Shown here one piece after another: positions 55,195 through 64,000 of a stretch of 64,000 nucleotides of DNA. The translations under genes and the position numbers were made by a program. The stretch's first letter is position 1. Every line of letters begins with the position of its first letter. The stretch covers positions 62,001 to 126,000 of the forward strand of contig NZ_AWZT01000010.1 of assembly GCF_000472525.1 (NCBI RefSeq). The letters are read 5' to 3'. The stretch is from Paraburkholderia dilworthii (lineage in GTDB: Bacteria > Pseudomonadota > Gammaproteobacteria > Burkholderiales > Burkholderiaceae). The notes beneath the pieces are model-generated. The model saw only the letters and a program-made list of their open reading frames with translations, was not told the DNA's origin and ran no database searches.

Positions 55195-55698
55195 ATGAAG
55201 GACATCTATTTAAAATTCGGCAATCCGGCGATCAAAGGCGAGTCCGCCGATAGAGATCACGCTGGCTGGATCGAAATCGATTCGTGGAGCCACTCGATCA
55301 CGCAACCGCGCTCGGCGACGGCTTCGACTGCGGGCGGTCACACGTCCGAGCGTTGCGAACACGCCGACATGCAGTTCACGAAGGACATCGACGTGGTCAG
55401 CCCGCTGATCTATCAACACGCGTCGGGCGGTACCACGTTCGACGAAGTCACGATCGACTTCATGCGTTCGGACGGCGAAGGCAATCGCATCAAGTACCTC
55501 GAAGTGAAGCTGAAGTACGTGATCATTTCGAGCGTGACGCCGAGCGTCGTCGGCGAAGGTCTGCCGACTGAACAGTTCTCGCTGAAGTACGCCGCCGTGC
55601 AGTGGAAGTACACGCAGCAGAAGATCGGCGGCAACCAGGGCGGCAACGCGCAAGGCGCGTGGAGCCTGACGAAGAACGACAAGACGTACGCGGTCTGA
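55195..55698 (+). CDS. hcp: T6SS tube protein Hcp
   Basis: Hcp (TssD) of 167 aa forms hexameric rings that stack into the inner tube. MKDIYLKFGNPAIKGES starts the family, IEIDSWSHSITQP and DMQFTKDIDVVSPLIYQ are typical, and the C-terminus holds YAAVQWKYTQQK. GGGGAG lies 14 nt before the ATG. It is secreted upon firing and may carry small effectors. No effector fusion is seen here. Confidence 0.96.
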   Translation: MKDIYLKFGNPAIKGESADRDHAGWIEIDSWSHSITQPRSATASTAGGHTSERCEHADMQFTKDIDVVSPLIYQHASGGTTFDEVTIDFMRSDGEGNRIKYLEVKLKYVIISSVTPSVVGEGLPTEQFSLKYAAVQWKYTQQKIGGNQGGNAQGAWSLTKNDKTYAV

Positions 55699-55783
55699 TA
55701 CATGAGCGCATGCGGCGCGCGCAGTCCAGAAGAGCTGCCGCGCATGACGTGCGCATTGCATCTAACCGCTTCTTCGGACGCTG

Positions 55784-56263
55784 ATGAAACGCTTCGAACC
55801 CAGCTTTCTCGACAAGCTGTTCGACGACGAACCGCATCTGCCGGCCTCACCGGCGATGCGGCAATTGTCGTTGGAAGAGCTGAAGGGCACCGTCGCGCGC
55901 GATGTCGAAGCGATATTGAACACGCGTATCGCGCTGACCGAGCACGAGCTCGCGGCGTTGCCCGAATGTCAGCGCTCGGTGCTCACGTATGGTCTGAACG
56001 ACTTCGCGGGTTTGAGTCTCGCGAGTCACTATGACCGTACGTTCATTTGCAAATCGATTCAACAGGCCATTGCACGGCATGAGCCGCGTTTGCAGCAGGT
56101 ATCGGTCACACTCGAACTGAACGAACAATCGACCAACGCGCTTAACTTTGCAATTCAAGCGCTGCTGGTCGTTCATCCGGCAGAAGAACCGGTGAGTTTC
56201 GATGCGATGTTGCAGCCATCCACATTGCAATATTCGGTGACGCGCGCACGCGCGAAGCTTTAG
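55784..56263 (+). CDS. tssE: T6SS baseplate protein TssE (gp25-like)
   Basis: Protein of 159 aa related to phage T4 gp25. FEPSFLDKLFDDEP near the N-terminus, the EAILNTR region (the conserved LNTR motif, residues about 44-50) and YGLNDFAGLSL are family marks. It joins the sheath to the baseplate. Followed by 105 bp and tssF. Confidence 0.92.
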   Translation: MKRFEPSFLDKLFDDEPHLPASPAMRQLSLEELKGTVARDVEAILNTRIALTEHELAALPECQRSVLTYGLNDFAGLSLASHYDRTFICKSIQQAIARHEPRLQQVSVTLELNEQSTNALNFAIQALLVVHPAEEPVSFDAMLQPSTLQYSVTRARAKL

Positions 56264-56368
56264 AAGTTGTTTTAATACCGCTTGGCTTCATTACCGCTTT
56301 AACGCCGCCGTGACGCGTAACGGTGGCGCTAGTTCAAGCGGAGAGGGTTCGGGTCCGGGGATAGATCG

Positions 56369-58207
56369 ATGGAAGAATTGCTACCGTATTACGAGCGCGA
56401 ATTATCATTTCTGCGGCGCTATTCGCGCGATTTCGCGGAGCGCTACCCGAAGATTGCCGCGCGTCTCGCGATGTCCGGCGAGCACTGCGAGGACCCGCAT
56501 GTCGAGCGAATGATCGAATCGTTTGCGCTGCTCGGCGCGCGCATCAACAAAAAGCTCGACGACGATTACCCGGAATTCACCGAAGCGCTACTGGAAGTAC
56601 TGTATCCGCACTATCTGCGGCCATTTCCTTCATGTTCGATTGCGCAATTGGGCACCTCCGCCGCGCTGAGTCATCTGACCGAACCCGTCACGATCGAACG
56701 CGGCACTGAATTGAAGTCGCGGCCTATTCGCGGTGTGCAATGCCGTTTTCGCACGGCGTACGACGTGACGCTCGCGCCCATCCGGATTTCTGAAGCAAAG
56801 TACACGTCGGTTGCAATGGCGCCGAGCGCGACCGTCTTGCCGGGCAATGCCACGGCCATCGTGTCGATTACTTTCGAATCGACCGCCGCGCAGCTCGATC
56901 TGTCCGCGTTGAAAATTGGTGCATTGCGCGCGCATTTGCACGGCGAGCAGTCGTTCATTGCGGCGCTCGCGGACTGCCTGTTCGTCAATGCAATGGCGAC
57001 ATATGTGGAAGCAGACCGGCGTGGCGTGTGGACGCAATTGCGCACGTCGCCTCTCGCGCAAGCGGGCTTTGACGAAAACAACGCACTGATCGACTATCCG
57101 GCCAAATCGCATCCCGCTTATCGGCTGCTGACCGAGTACTTCGCATTCCCGGAAAAATTCAATTTCGCCGACTTCGACCTGGCGGCAATGACACGCGCGG
57201 CAGGCCGCTGCCAGCGCATGACCCTGCATGTCGTGCTAAAAGAAGTGCGCAGCGATTCGCATGTCGCCCGGTTGCTCGATGCGTTGTCCGCGCATCACTT
57301 TCGTCTCTTCTGTACGCCGGTGGTGAATCTGTTTGAACAGCACGGCGAACCGATTCGCGTGAGTCATCAGGTAATCTCATACCCGGTTGTCGCCGAAGCG
57401 CGCCGCGCATTTGCTTATGAAGTTTATTCGATCGATTCGGTAAAGCTCGTCAGGCAACAGGCGCATCAGGAATCGGTAACCGAATTCCGGCCGTTCTATT
57501 CGCTGCATCACGGAGAAGCAGCACGCGCCGGACACTACTGGTTCGCGCGGCGCAACGATTGGGTCGCGCAAAAAAGCCCCGGCTATGAGACCGAAATCTC
57601 CATTGTCGACATCGATTTCGAGCCCGCAGCACCGCAAACCGACACGTTGAGTCTCGATCTGACATGTACGAATCGCGACTTGCCCGCAGGCCTTGCCGTA
57701 GGTCTCGAAGGCGGCGATCTGTTTCTCGAAGGAGGTTCGCTGACCGGCAGCATTACGATGCTGCGCCGGCCCACGCCGAGTGTGCGTTTCGAACGAGGGC
57801 GCGCTTCGCATTGGCGGCTCATTTCGCATCTTGCGCTGAACCATGTGTCGCTTGCAAATAGCGGTTTGTCCGCGCTGAAGGAAATGCTGGTGCTTTACGA
57901 TTTGCGGCGCACGGCGGTGTCGGCGCGGCATATCGACGGTCTAGTGGCTATCGAACAGCGCGCAGCCGTGCAATGGCTGCCGGGCAAACCGTTTGCCACA
58001 TTCGTGCGCGGCATCGAGATTCGCCTGACCATCGACGAAGAACATTTTGTCGGCACGAGTCTCGCGTCGTTCGTGCGCGTGATCGACACATTCTTTGGGC
58101 TGTACGTGCATCTGAACAGCTTTGTGCAACTGGTCGTCGTGTCGAAGCGCACTGGCGAGGAGATATTGCGATGCAAACCGCGCAGCGGCGAATCGATCCT
58201 GGCGTAG
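56369..58207 (+). CDS. tssF: T6SS baseplate protein TssF
   Basis: Protein of 612 aa (VasA family). The start ELLPYYERELSFLRRYSRDFAERYPKIAARL is the family signature (read in segments), followed by HVERMIESFALLGARINKKLDDDYPEF. Later family marks include LLTEYFAFPEKFNFADFDL and the C-terminal end DTFFGLYVHLNSFVQLVVVSK. It forms a trimer with TssG at the wedge of the baseplate. Its last 37 bp overlap tssG. Confidence 0.95.
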   Translation: MEELLPYYERELSFLRRYSRDFAERYPKIAARLAMSGEHCEDPHVERMIESFALLGARINKKLDDDYPEFTEALLEVLYPHYLRPFPSCSIAQLGTSAALSHLTEPVTIERGTELKSRPIRGVQCRFRTAYDVTLAPIRISEAKYTSVAMAPSATVLPGNATAIVSITFESTAAQLDLSALKIGALRAHLHGEQSFIAALADCLFVNAMATYVEADRRGVWTQLRTSPLAQAGFDENNALIDYPAKSHPAYRLLTEYFAFPEKFNFADFDLAAMTRAAGRCQRMTLHVVLKEVRSDSHVARLLDALSAHHFRLFCTPVVNLFEQHGEPIRVSHQVISYPVVAEARRAFAYEVYSIDSVKLVRQQAHQESVTEFRPFYSLHHGEAARAGHYWFARRNDWVAQKSPGYETEISIVDIDFEPAAPQTDTLSLDLTCTNRDLPAGLAVGLEGGDLFLEGGSLTGSITMLRRPTPSVRFERGRASHWRLISHLALNHVSLANSGLSALKEMLVLYDLRRTAVSARHIDGLVAIEQRAAVQWLPGKPFATFVRGIEIRLTIDEEHFVGTSLASFVRVIDTFFGLYVHLNSFVQLVVVSKRTGEEILRCKPRSGESILA

Positions 58208-59265
58208 TCGAGCAGCTTCTCGACGAACCGCATCGCTTCGAATTTTTTCAGGCCGTGCGGCTGCTCGAGAAGTGGTTCGCGCAGCAATCGCCGTCTGAGG
58301 TCCGGCGTTCCGGCGATATCGTCGCGCAGCGCATCGCCTTTCGCAATTCCCTGTCGATGTCGTTTCCGCCGAGCGAAATTCACGGCGCCCAATCTTATGA
58401 CGACGAGGGCGCCGCGCTGAAAGAGAAGGCACAACGCACGGCGGCGCTACAAGACGGCTCGCTCGAAAAAGTGGATATCACGCCGGCGTTTTTTGGTTTA
58501 CTCGGCGGGCAGGGCGCGTTGCCGCTGCATTACACCGAGCAGATCATCGCGCGTGAACAGATCAAGCGGGACCGCGCCGCGCGCGAATTCTTCGATGTGT
58601 TTTCGAATCGCGCCACCGCGCTCTTTTACGCGGCGTGGAAGAAGTACCGCTTGCCGTTCCACTACGAACTGGATCGCGACGAACGCTATTTGCCGTTGCT
58701 GCTCGCCCTGGCAGGCGTCGCCGACAACGACACGCGCAACAGTCTGCAAAGCGGGGAGGGTGCGCTATTCGACGAAGCGATTGCTGGGTATGCGCTGCCC
58801 GCGCGGCACAGGCCCGTGTCGGCAGCCTATTTGCAGCGCACGTTGTCGGACTATTTCAAGGTGCCCGTGCGCGTCGAACAATTCGTCGGCAAATGGTACG
58901 ACGTGCCGCGCGATCAATTGACCGTACTCGGCAGTGTCAATGCGACGCTGGGCGCAACGGCGCTAGCGGGCGAGCGCGTCTGGCAGCGCGATATGCGGGC
59001 GCGGCTCGTGATCGGCCCTCTCGACAAGGCCGATTACGAGGCCTTTCTACCTGGCGCGGATCGCGCCGTCGCGCTCGAACGCATGCTTACGCTGCTTGCG
59101 GGCATCACGCTGGAATACGAAGTGTCGCTAGTGTTGCGCCGCGAGGCTGTTGGGCCGGCGCTTCTGAGCAAGGGCGCGCGCCTCGGCTGGGACGCGTTCC
59201 TCTGCACGCGCACCGCGCAACATGATCGCGCGGATGCCCGTTACGAATTGCACGTAATCCACTGA
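58171..59265 (+). CDS. tssG: T6SS baseplate protein TssG
   Basis: Protein of 364 aa. EEPHRFEFFQAVRLLEKW-like start (here DEPHRFEFFQAVRLLEKWF), VAQRIAFRNSLSMSFPPSEI and VDITPAFFGLLGGQGALPLHYTE are typical. The ATG at 58171 has GAGGAG 8 nt upstream inside tssF, so translation is coupled. A longer frame from 57973 would simply re-read tssF. Confidence 0.95.
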   Translation: MQTAQRRIDPGVVEQLLDEPHRFEFFQAVRLLEKWFAQQSPSEVRRSGDIVAQRIAFRNSLSMSFPPSEIHGAQSYDDEGAALKEKAQRTAALQDGSLEKVDITPAFFGLLGGQGALPLHYTEQIIAREQIKRDRAAREFFDVFSNRATALFYAAWKKYRLPFHYELDRDERYLPLLLALAGVADNDTRNSLQSGEGALFDEAIAGYALPARHRPVSAAYLQRTLSDYFKVPVRVEQFVGKWYDVPRDQLTVLGSVNATLGATALAGERVWQRDMRARLVIGPLDKADYEAFLPGADRAVALERMLTLLAGITLEYEVSLVLRREAVGPALLSKGARLGWDAFLCTRTAQHDRADARYELHVIH

Positions 59266-59298
59266 CCATAACGATAGAATCTGACCGGATCGCACGAC

Positions 59299-61974
59299 AT
59301 GAGCACGTCCCTCAATACTTTGATCGCCAAACTGAATCCGACTTGCCGGCAAGCGGCGTTGCTGGCGGCGAACAACTGTCTCGCGCGCGGTCATTACGAG
59401 GTCGATCTCGAGCATCTTCTGCTTGCGCTGCTCGATGAACCGGCAAACGATGTTGCGCTCGTGCTGCGCGCAAGCACGATCGACGCGCATGCGTTGCGCG
59501 CGGATATCGAGCGCGAGTTGCAGCGCCTGAAAACCGGCAATACGCGCACGCCGGTTTTCTCGAAACATCTGATCGATCTGCTCGAACAGGCGTGGCTGAT
59601 TGCATCGCTCGATTCGCAGATTGGACGCATACGGTCGGGACATGTGCTGCTCGCGTTGCTGAGCGCGCCCGATCTCGCGCAGTTTGCCGAACGCATGTCG
59701 CCGTTGTTGCGCGATGTGCGCGTGACGGATCTGAAGCACAAGTTCGAAGAGCTGACCGTGGGCTCCCGCGAAGTCGAACGCAGCAATGCGGCGCAGAGTA
59801 TCGAAGAGAACACGAGCGATGCAGCGACTTCGAATGCCGCTCACGGCGCACCGTCGAAAACGCCTGCACTCGATACCTACACCAGCAACCTGACGCAGCG
59901 CGCGCGTGAAGGCAAGATCGACCCGGTGATCGGCCGCGAAGGCGAGATTCGCCAGACCATCGACATTCTGATGCGGCGCCGGCAGAACAATCCGATCATG
60001 ACGGGTGAGGCGGGTGTCGGCAAGACGGCGGTGGTCGAAGGTCTCGCGCTGCGCATCGCGGCAGACGACGTGCCCGCGCCGCTCAAAGGCGTGGCGTTAC
60101 ATGTGCTCGACATGGGGCTGCTGCAAGCGGGCGCGAGCGTCAAGGGCGAGTTCGAGAACCGCCTGAAGAACGTGATCGACGAGGTCAAGAAGAGCCCACA
60201 TCCGGTCATTCTGTTTATCGACGAGGCGCATACGATCATCGGCGCGGGCGGCCAGGCAGGTCAGAACGATGCGGCGAATCTGCTGAAACCGGCATTGGCG
60301 CGCGGCGAATTGCGCACAATCGCGGCGACCACGTGGAGCGAGTACAAGAAGTACTTTGAGAAAGACGCCGCACTCGCGCGCCGTTTCCAGGTCGTGAAGA
60401 TCGAAGAGCCCAGCGAGACGCTTGCAGCAGCGATGCTGCGTGGCATGGCGTCATTGATGGAAAGGCACTTCAACGTGCGGGTGCTCGACGACGCGATCAC
60501 TGAAGCTGTCCGCCTCTCGCATCGCTATATTAGCGGCCGGCAACTGCCGGATAAGGCAATCAGTGTGCTCGACACCGCGTGCGCGAAGGTTGCGCTCGCG
60601 CACAGTTCCACACCGGCCGCAATCGACGACACGAAGAAGCACATCGAGCGTATCGACGCGGAAATCGCAGCACTCGAACGCGAAGTGGCGAGCGGCGCAC
60701 TGCACGACGAACGGCTCACCCAATTGCGGGAGCTGCGCGAAGAAGAGCTCAAGCATCTCGCCGAAGACGAAGCGCGCTACGACAAGGAGCGCGCGTTGGT
60801 GACTGACATCGTCGGCTTGCGTGCGGACATCGACGCCGCTCGTGTGAGCAGTGCGGACGCGGAGCAAGCGGAGAAGGCGCAACAGGCGCGCGAAACGCTC
60901 GCTATGCGCGTCGCCGGATTGCATGCGTTGCAGGGCGGTCAGCCGATGGTGCCGTTGCAGGTCGACGGCCACGTGGTCGCTGAAATCGTCGCATCGTGGA
61001 CAGGCATTCCGCTCGGTCGCATGGTCAAGGATGAAATCCAGACTGTACTCAATCTGCAACCACTGCTCGCCGCGCGCGTGCTCGGCCAGGATCATGCACT
61101 CGAAGCCATCGCGCAGCGGGTGCGCACGGCAAGTGCGAATCTCGAGGATCCGAACAAGCCGCGCGGTGTATTCATGTTCGTCGGCCCGTCGGGTGTCGGC
61201 AAGACGGAGACCGCGCTCGCACTCGCCGATGTGCTGTACGGCGGCGAGCGCAAGATGGTCACGATCAACATGAGCGAGTATCAGGAAGCGCATAGCGTCT
61301 CTGGCCTGAAAGGTTCGCCGCCGGGCTATGTCGGTTATGGCGAGGGCGGCGTGTTGACAGAAGCGGTGCGCCGCAATCCGTATTCGGTCGTGTTGCTCGA
61401 CGAAGTCGAAAAGGCCCATCCCGATGTGCTCGAAATGTTCTTCCAGGTGTTCGACAAAGGCACGATGGATGACGCAGAAGGCCGCGAAATAGACTTTCGC
61501 AATACGCTGATCATTCTTACGTCGAATGTCGGTTCGCAAGCGGTCATGCAGGCTTGCCTGAACAAAACCGCCGACGAACTACCCGACGCGGACGCACTCG
61601 CGGAGACCTTGCGTCCGCAGCTATATAAAGTATTTAAACCGGCTTTTCTCGGGCGCATGAAAGTGGTGCCGTACTATCCGATTTCGGACGACGTGCTTGC
61701 GGAAATCATCGAGTTGAAGCTCGAGCGGATTCGCCGCCGCATCGAATCGAATCACAAGGCAGTGTTCGAGTGGGATGAGTCTCTGGTCGATGCGGTGCTC
61801 GCACGCTGCACTGAAGTGGATTCCGGCGCGCGCAACGTCGACCATATTTTGAACGGCACGCTGTTGCCGGAAGTCGCGCAGCAACTGTTGGAGCGCATCG
61901 CCAATGGCGAGGCAATCCAACGTATTTCAGTGCGCGCGAGCGAGGCTGGCGAGTTCGAATACGCCGTCGTATAA
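59299..61974 (+). CDS. tssH: T6SS sheath-recycling ATPase TssH (ClpV)
   Basis: AAA+ unfoldase of 891 aa. The N-domain (residues about 10-150) binds contracted TssC. The first ATPase domain has [13 protein letters not shown] at about 236 and a Walker [17 protein letters not shown] coiled middle domain contains [26 protein letters not shown]. The second ATPase domain has [15 protein letters not shown] at about 628 and [20 protein letters not shown]. It disassembles the contracted sheath. Both Walker sites look intact. Confidence 0.97.
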   Translation: MSTSLNTLIAKLNPTCRQAALLAANNCLARGHYEVDLEHLLLALLDEPANDVALVLRASTIDAHALRADIERELQRLKTGNTRTPVFSKHLIDLLEQAWLIASLDSQIGRIRSGHVLLALLSAPDLAQFAERMSPLLRDVRVTDLKHKFEELTVGSREVERSNAAQSIEENTSDAATSNAAHGAPSKTPALDTYTSNLTQRAREGKIDPVIGREGEIRQTIDILMRRRQNNPIMTGEAGVGKTAVVEGLALRIAADDVPAPLKGVALHVLDMGLLQAGASVKGEFENRLKNVIDEVKKSPHPVILFIDEAHTIIGAGGQAGQNDAANLLKPALARGELRTIAATTWSEYKKYFEKDAALARRFQVVKIEEPSETLAAAMLRGMASLMERHFNVRVLDDAITEAVRLSHRYISGRQLPDKAISVLDTACAKVALAHSSTPAAIDDTKKHIERIDAEIAALEREVASGALHDERLTQLRELREEELKHLAEDEARYDKERALVTDIVGLRADIDAARVSSADAEQAEKAQQARETLAMRVAGLHALQGGQPMVPLQVDGHVVAEIVASWTGIPLGRMVKDEIQTVLNLQPLLAARVLGQDHALEAIAQRVRTASANLEDPNKPRGVFMFVGPSGVGKTETALALADVLYGGERKMVTINMSEYQEAHSVSGLKGSPPGYVGYGEGGVLTEAVRRNPYSVVLLDEVEKAHPDVLEMFFQVFDKGTMDDAEGREIDFRNTLIILTSNVGSQAVMQACLNKTADELPDADALAETLRPQLYKVFKPAFLGRMKVVPYYPISDDVLAEIIELKLERIRRRIESNHKAVFEWDESLVDAVLARCTEVDSGARNVDHILNGTLLPEVAQQLLERIANGEAIQRISVRASEAGEFEYAVV

Positions 61975-62009
61975 GCGATTTCAAAAACGCAAACTGATAG
62001 CTCTGTGAC

Positions 62010-63128
62010 ATGCCGACCAATCTGAACACGCTGCTCGCCCCGATCAGTGAAGCCGCACCCTGTGGCGAAGATCTGCTGTTCTCCGCTGACTTCGACGCGA
62101 TCCAGCACGCGCGACGTTTCGAAGACCCATCGCTGGATCAAGGCGAATGGATCACTGAAATCAAGGAAGCCGACTGGCCTTTCGTGATCGAGCGGTCCTG
62201 CGCTTTGCTGCAAACGCAGACCAAGGACTTACGGCTCGCGGTGTGGCTCACGGAAGCGCTTGCCATCGAGGAAGGCGTGAGCGGGCTCACGCGGGGCTAC
62301 GTGTTGCTCGCAGGGCTGTGCGAGAAGTATTGGGACACGGTTCATCCGCTGCCGGAAGGCGACGACACCGAGTATCGTCTCGGCAATGTTGCGTGGCTCG
62401 TCGGGCGCACCGGCGATCTGCTGCGCGCTATGCCGCTCACGTCGTCGCAAGGCAGTGTCTACAGCACGACCGACTGGGACGTGGCCACGCATGTTGCGCA
62501 AGCCGTGAAGCGCGATCCCGATCATGCCGACGACATTGCACGCGGCAAGCCTTCCATCGAGCAGATCGACGCATCGAAACGTGCAACACCACCCGCGTTT
62601 TATTCGGCGCTGCTCACCGAGCTCAAGACATTCGAAGCGGCGATGCTCGCGCTGGAACAGGAACTGGACTGCCGCGCTGCCGACGCGGCGCCGAGCTTCC
62701 GTCAGGCGAAGGACGCGTATGAAAGCGTCTATCGTCTCGCCGAGCGCTTTGCACGCGATCTAGGTGTGAATGCGCAAACGCAGCAGACGTCCGGCAATGG
62801 ATCGAGTGCGTCCACTCCTCATGAAAGCGAACGCGCTGAGCCCACCTTCAAGACTTCACCGCAACGCGAGGAGCCTGTGTTGACGACCACGCCGACCATC
62901 GCAATTGCAGGAATCCAGAGCCGCGCGCAAGCCGTCGCGCAGTTGCGCGCGGTGGCCCGGTTTTTTCGCAGCACGGAGCCGCATAATCCCGCTGCTTATT
63001 TCGCCGACAAAGCCGCCGAGGCCGCGGATATGCCATTGCACCAGTGGCTCTCAACCGTGGTGAAAGACGACGGGTCGCTCGCGCATATTCGCGAGTTGCT
63101 CGGTGTGAAGCCAGAAGAAAGCAGCTAG
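62010..63128 (+). CDS. tssA: T6SS baseplate/sheath-assembly protein TssA
   Basis: Protein of 372 aa with an ImpA-like N-terminal domain: LLAPISEAAPCGEDLLFSADFDAIQ, LRLAVWLTEALAIEEGVSGLTRGYVLLAGLCEKYWDTVHPLPEGDD (read in segments). A variable linker (residues about 255-300) leads to a C-terminal domain with AVAQLRAVARFFRSTEPHNPAAYFADKAAE, the short C-terminal type. It starts sheath polymerisation. Last gene of the rightward T6SS operon, ending at a terminator. Confidence 0.92.
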   Translation: MPTNLNTLLAPISEAAPCGEDLLFSADFDAIQHARRFEDPSLDQGEWITEIKEADWPFVIERSCALLQTQTKDLRLAVWLTEALAIEEGVSGLTRGYVLLAGLCEKYWDTVHPLPEGDDTEYRLGNVAWLVGRTGDLLRAMPLTSSQGSVYSTTDWDVATHVAQAVKRDPDHADDIARGKPSIEQIDASKRATPPAFYSALLTELKTFEAAMLALEQELDCRAADAAPSFRQAKDAYESVYRLAERFARDLGVNAQTQQTSGNGSSASTPHESERAEPTFKTSPQREEPVLTTTPTIAIAGIQSRAQAVAQLRAVARFFRSTEPHNPAAYFADKAAEAADMPLHQWLSTVVKDDGSLAHIRELLGVKPEESS

Positions 63129-63147
63129 ACGTCTGCGCCGAAACGCG

Positions 63148-63189
63148 AAAAAACCTGGCTTCGGGTCATCGACCAAGCCAGGTTTTTTT
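63148..63189. terminator. Bidirectional terminator after tssA
   Basis: Perfect 14-bp stem AAAAAACCTGGCTT / AAGCCAGGTTTTTT with a 13-nt loop. It lies between the convergent tssA and OmpA-family genes. Confidence 0.92.
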
Positions 63190-63224
63190 ACGCGAGCAGC
63201 TTATACAGTGACGCCGTGGTCCGC

Positions 63225-64000
63225 TCAGGAACCCGCGCGAAACTCGATGCGGCGGTTGCGTGCACGCCCATCGGCGCTATCGTTCGATGCAATCGGCTGG
63301 TCGGGCCCGACGCCTGTCGTGCTCATCTGTTGCGGGGGAATGCCTTTCGCGACGAGATAACCCTTCACTGCATCGGCGCGTGCCTGGCTCAATGCGATAT
63401 TCGATGTGCGATTACCCGAGTTGTCGGTGTGACCGATGATCGCTACCGTCTTCGTCGTCATCTTCAGCATCGCGGTCGCCATCTGATCCAGAATCGCGCG
63501 GCCTTGGGGTGTAAGCGTCGCGCTGCCGGTCTCGAATTCGATCGTACGATTCGCGAGCGTCTGGTCCAGCAGTCCCTGCTCGGATGCGCTGACGCGCAAG
63601 CCGTTCTTGATCGTGTACGTCGGATTCAGCGCGTTTGCCATGTCGCTCGCAAGTTGCTGACGCTGCGATTCGTTGCGCACTTCTCCTTTCACGTCGATCT
63701 GCGTGCCGTCGATTTTCAATTGCCCCTTGCTGATCTGTTTAAGTTGCGGGCCGATCAGTTTTTGTACGTTGGCGGACCAGTTAGGCGGCGTGGCTACGTC
63801 TGCGACCTCGATCTGATCGACCACGTTGGTGGCGCCGTACGTGTCGCGCAAGCGTGCGAGCACGGCCGCCTTGGTCGCTTCGTCCGGCACCTTGCCGCCG
63901 ACCACGACCTGGCCCGGTGCAGCGTTGGCGGGCGGCGGCGAAGCCGTGACTGCGCCGGTGCCGGCGCCGGTCGTGCCGCTCGCCAGGCCGGCTGTGTTCA
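63225..64000 (-). CDS. OmpA-family protein with BON-like domains, T6SS-associated (cut by window edge)
   Basis: C-terminal 257 residues of a larger protein; the frame is open to the right edge (5' part missing). The visible part begins with a Pro/Ala/Gly-rich linker, then BON-like repeats (VVGGKVPDEATKAAVLARL and KIDGTQIDVKGEVRNESQRQQLASDM). An OmpA-C domain follows with TIEFETGSATLTPQGRAILDQMA, IGHTDNSGNRTSNIALSQARADAVKGYL and the end GRARNRRIEF. It would anchor to peptidoglycan, a function that TssL lacks in this locus. The missing N-terminus probably has a membrane helix. The gene is convergent with tssA. Confidence 0.85.
   Translation of the reverse strand, partial: NTAGLASGTTGAGTGAVTASPPPANAAPGQVVVGGKVPDEATKAAVLARLRDTYGATNVVDQIEVADVATPPNWSANVQKLIGPQLKQISKGQLKIDGTQIDVKGEVRNESQRQQLASDMANALNPTYTIKNGLRVSASEQGLLDQTLANRTIEFETGSATLTPQGRAILDQMATAMLKMTTKTVAIIGHTDNSGNRTSNIALSQARADAVKGYLVAKGIPPQQMSTTGVGPDQPIASNDSADGRARNRRIEFRAGS

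Overview
This window looks like chromosomal DNA of a high-GC betaproteobacterium of the Burkholderia/Paraburkholderia group. The reasons are strongly GC-biased codon use, a Burkholderia-type 16-strand porin, a type VI secretion locus in the order tssJKL / tagM-tssBCDEFGHA, MocR, TAXI and BetR-type proteins, and densely packed operons. I found no rRNA, tRNA, CRISPR array, insertion sequence or prophage. The species assignment is inference; no database was searched.

Region 1 (1-15.8 kb) is a nearly complete system for hexuronate and aldarate (galacturonate/glucuronate, galactarate/glucarate) use. An outer-membrane porin and a DctPQM TRAP transporter probably bring in uronate, and an MFS permease probably brings in aldarate. 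Uronate dehydrogenase and an SMP-30 lactonase turn uronates into aldarates. Galactarate dehydratase (GarD) makes 5-keto-4-deoxyglucarate. That intermediate has two possible fates here: GarL plus GarR (to pyruvate and glycerate), or KdgD plus alpha-ketoglutaric semialdehyde dehydrogenase (to 2-oxoglutarate). A FadR-family GntR regulator sits in the middle. I see a shared 13-bp inverted-repeat motif, GTYRT-N3-AYRAC, in front of essentially every transcription unit of the region and in front of the regulator gene itself.

Region 2 (15.9-30 kb) is accessory metabolism. It holds a small tautomerase, a class II aldolase, an orphan urea transporter and a putative glycolipid-binding protein. Next comes a four-gene oxidative cluster: a flavin monooxygenase with a Baeyer-Villiger-like fingerprint, an SDR, an epoxide-hydrolase-like alpha/beta hydrolase and a metal-dependent hydrolase. 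A MerR regulator lies upstream of the cluster, and a perfect inverted repeat lies before its first gene. The metal-dependent hydrolase is frameshifted at a seven-T run. A GNAT acetyltransferase and an EamA exporter follow, divergent from a MocR regulator that is broken by a single in-frame TAG. Then come an orphan TAXI-type binding protein and a zinc-ribbon membrane protein.

Region 3 (30-49 kb) is mixed. It contains a DHA2 drug exporter with a divergent TetR, a single-domain response regulator, a Zur-like Fur protein with a His-rich leader, a GST, a NERD-nuclease/helicase fusion and a phosphoribosyltransferase-HAD fusion. A molybdopterin-fold periplasmic protein overlaps a hybrid histidine kinase and converges on a BetR-REC regulator. 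A hipBA toxin-antitoxin pair with clear operators follows. A run made of a FAD amine oxidase, a C39-like protein, a Cys-rich secreted protein and a pyrroline-carboxylate reductase/ornithine cyclodeaminase homologue leads to zwf (glucose-6-phosphate dehydrogenase).

Region 4 (49-64 kb) is a type VI secretion system. Baseplate and membrane-complex genes tssJ-K-L run leftward. tagM, the sheath genes tssBC, hcp, tssE-F-G, tssH (clpV) and tssA run rightward. An OmpA/BON-domain protein is cut by the right edge. tssM and vgrG are not in the window.
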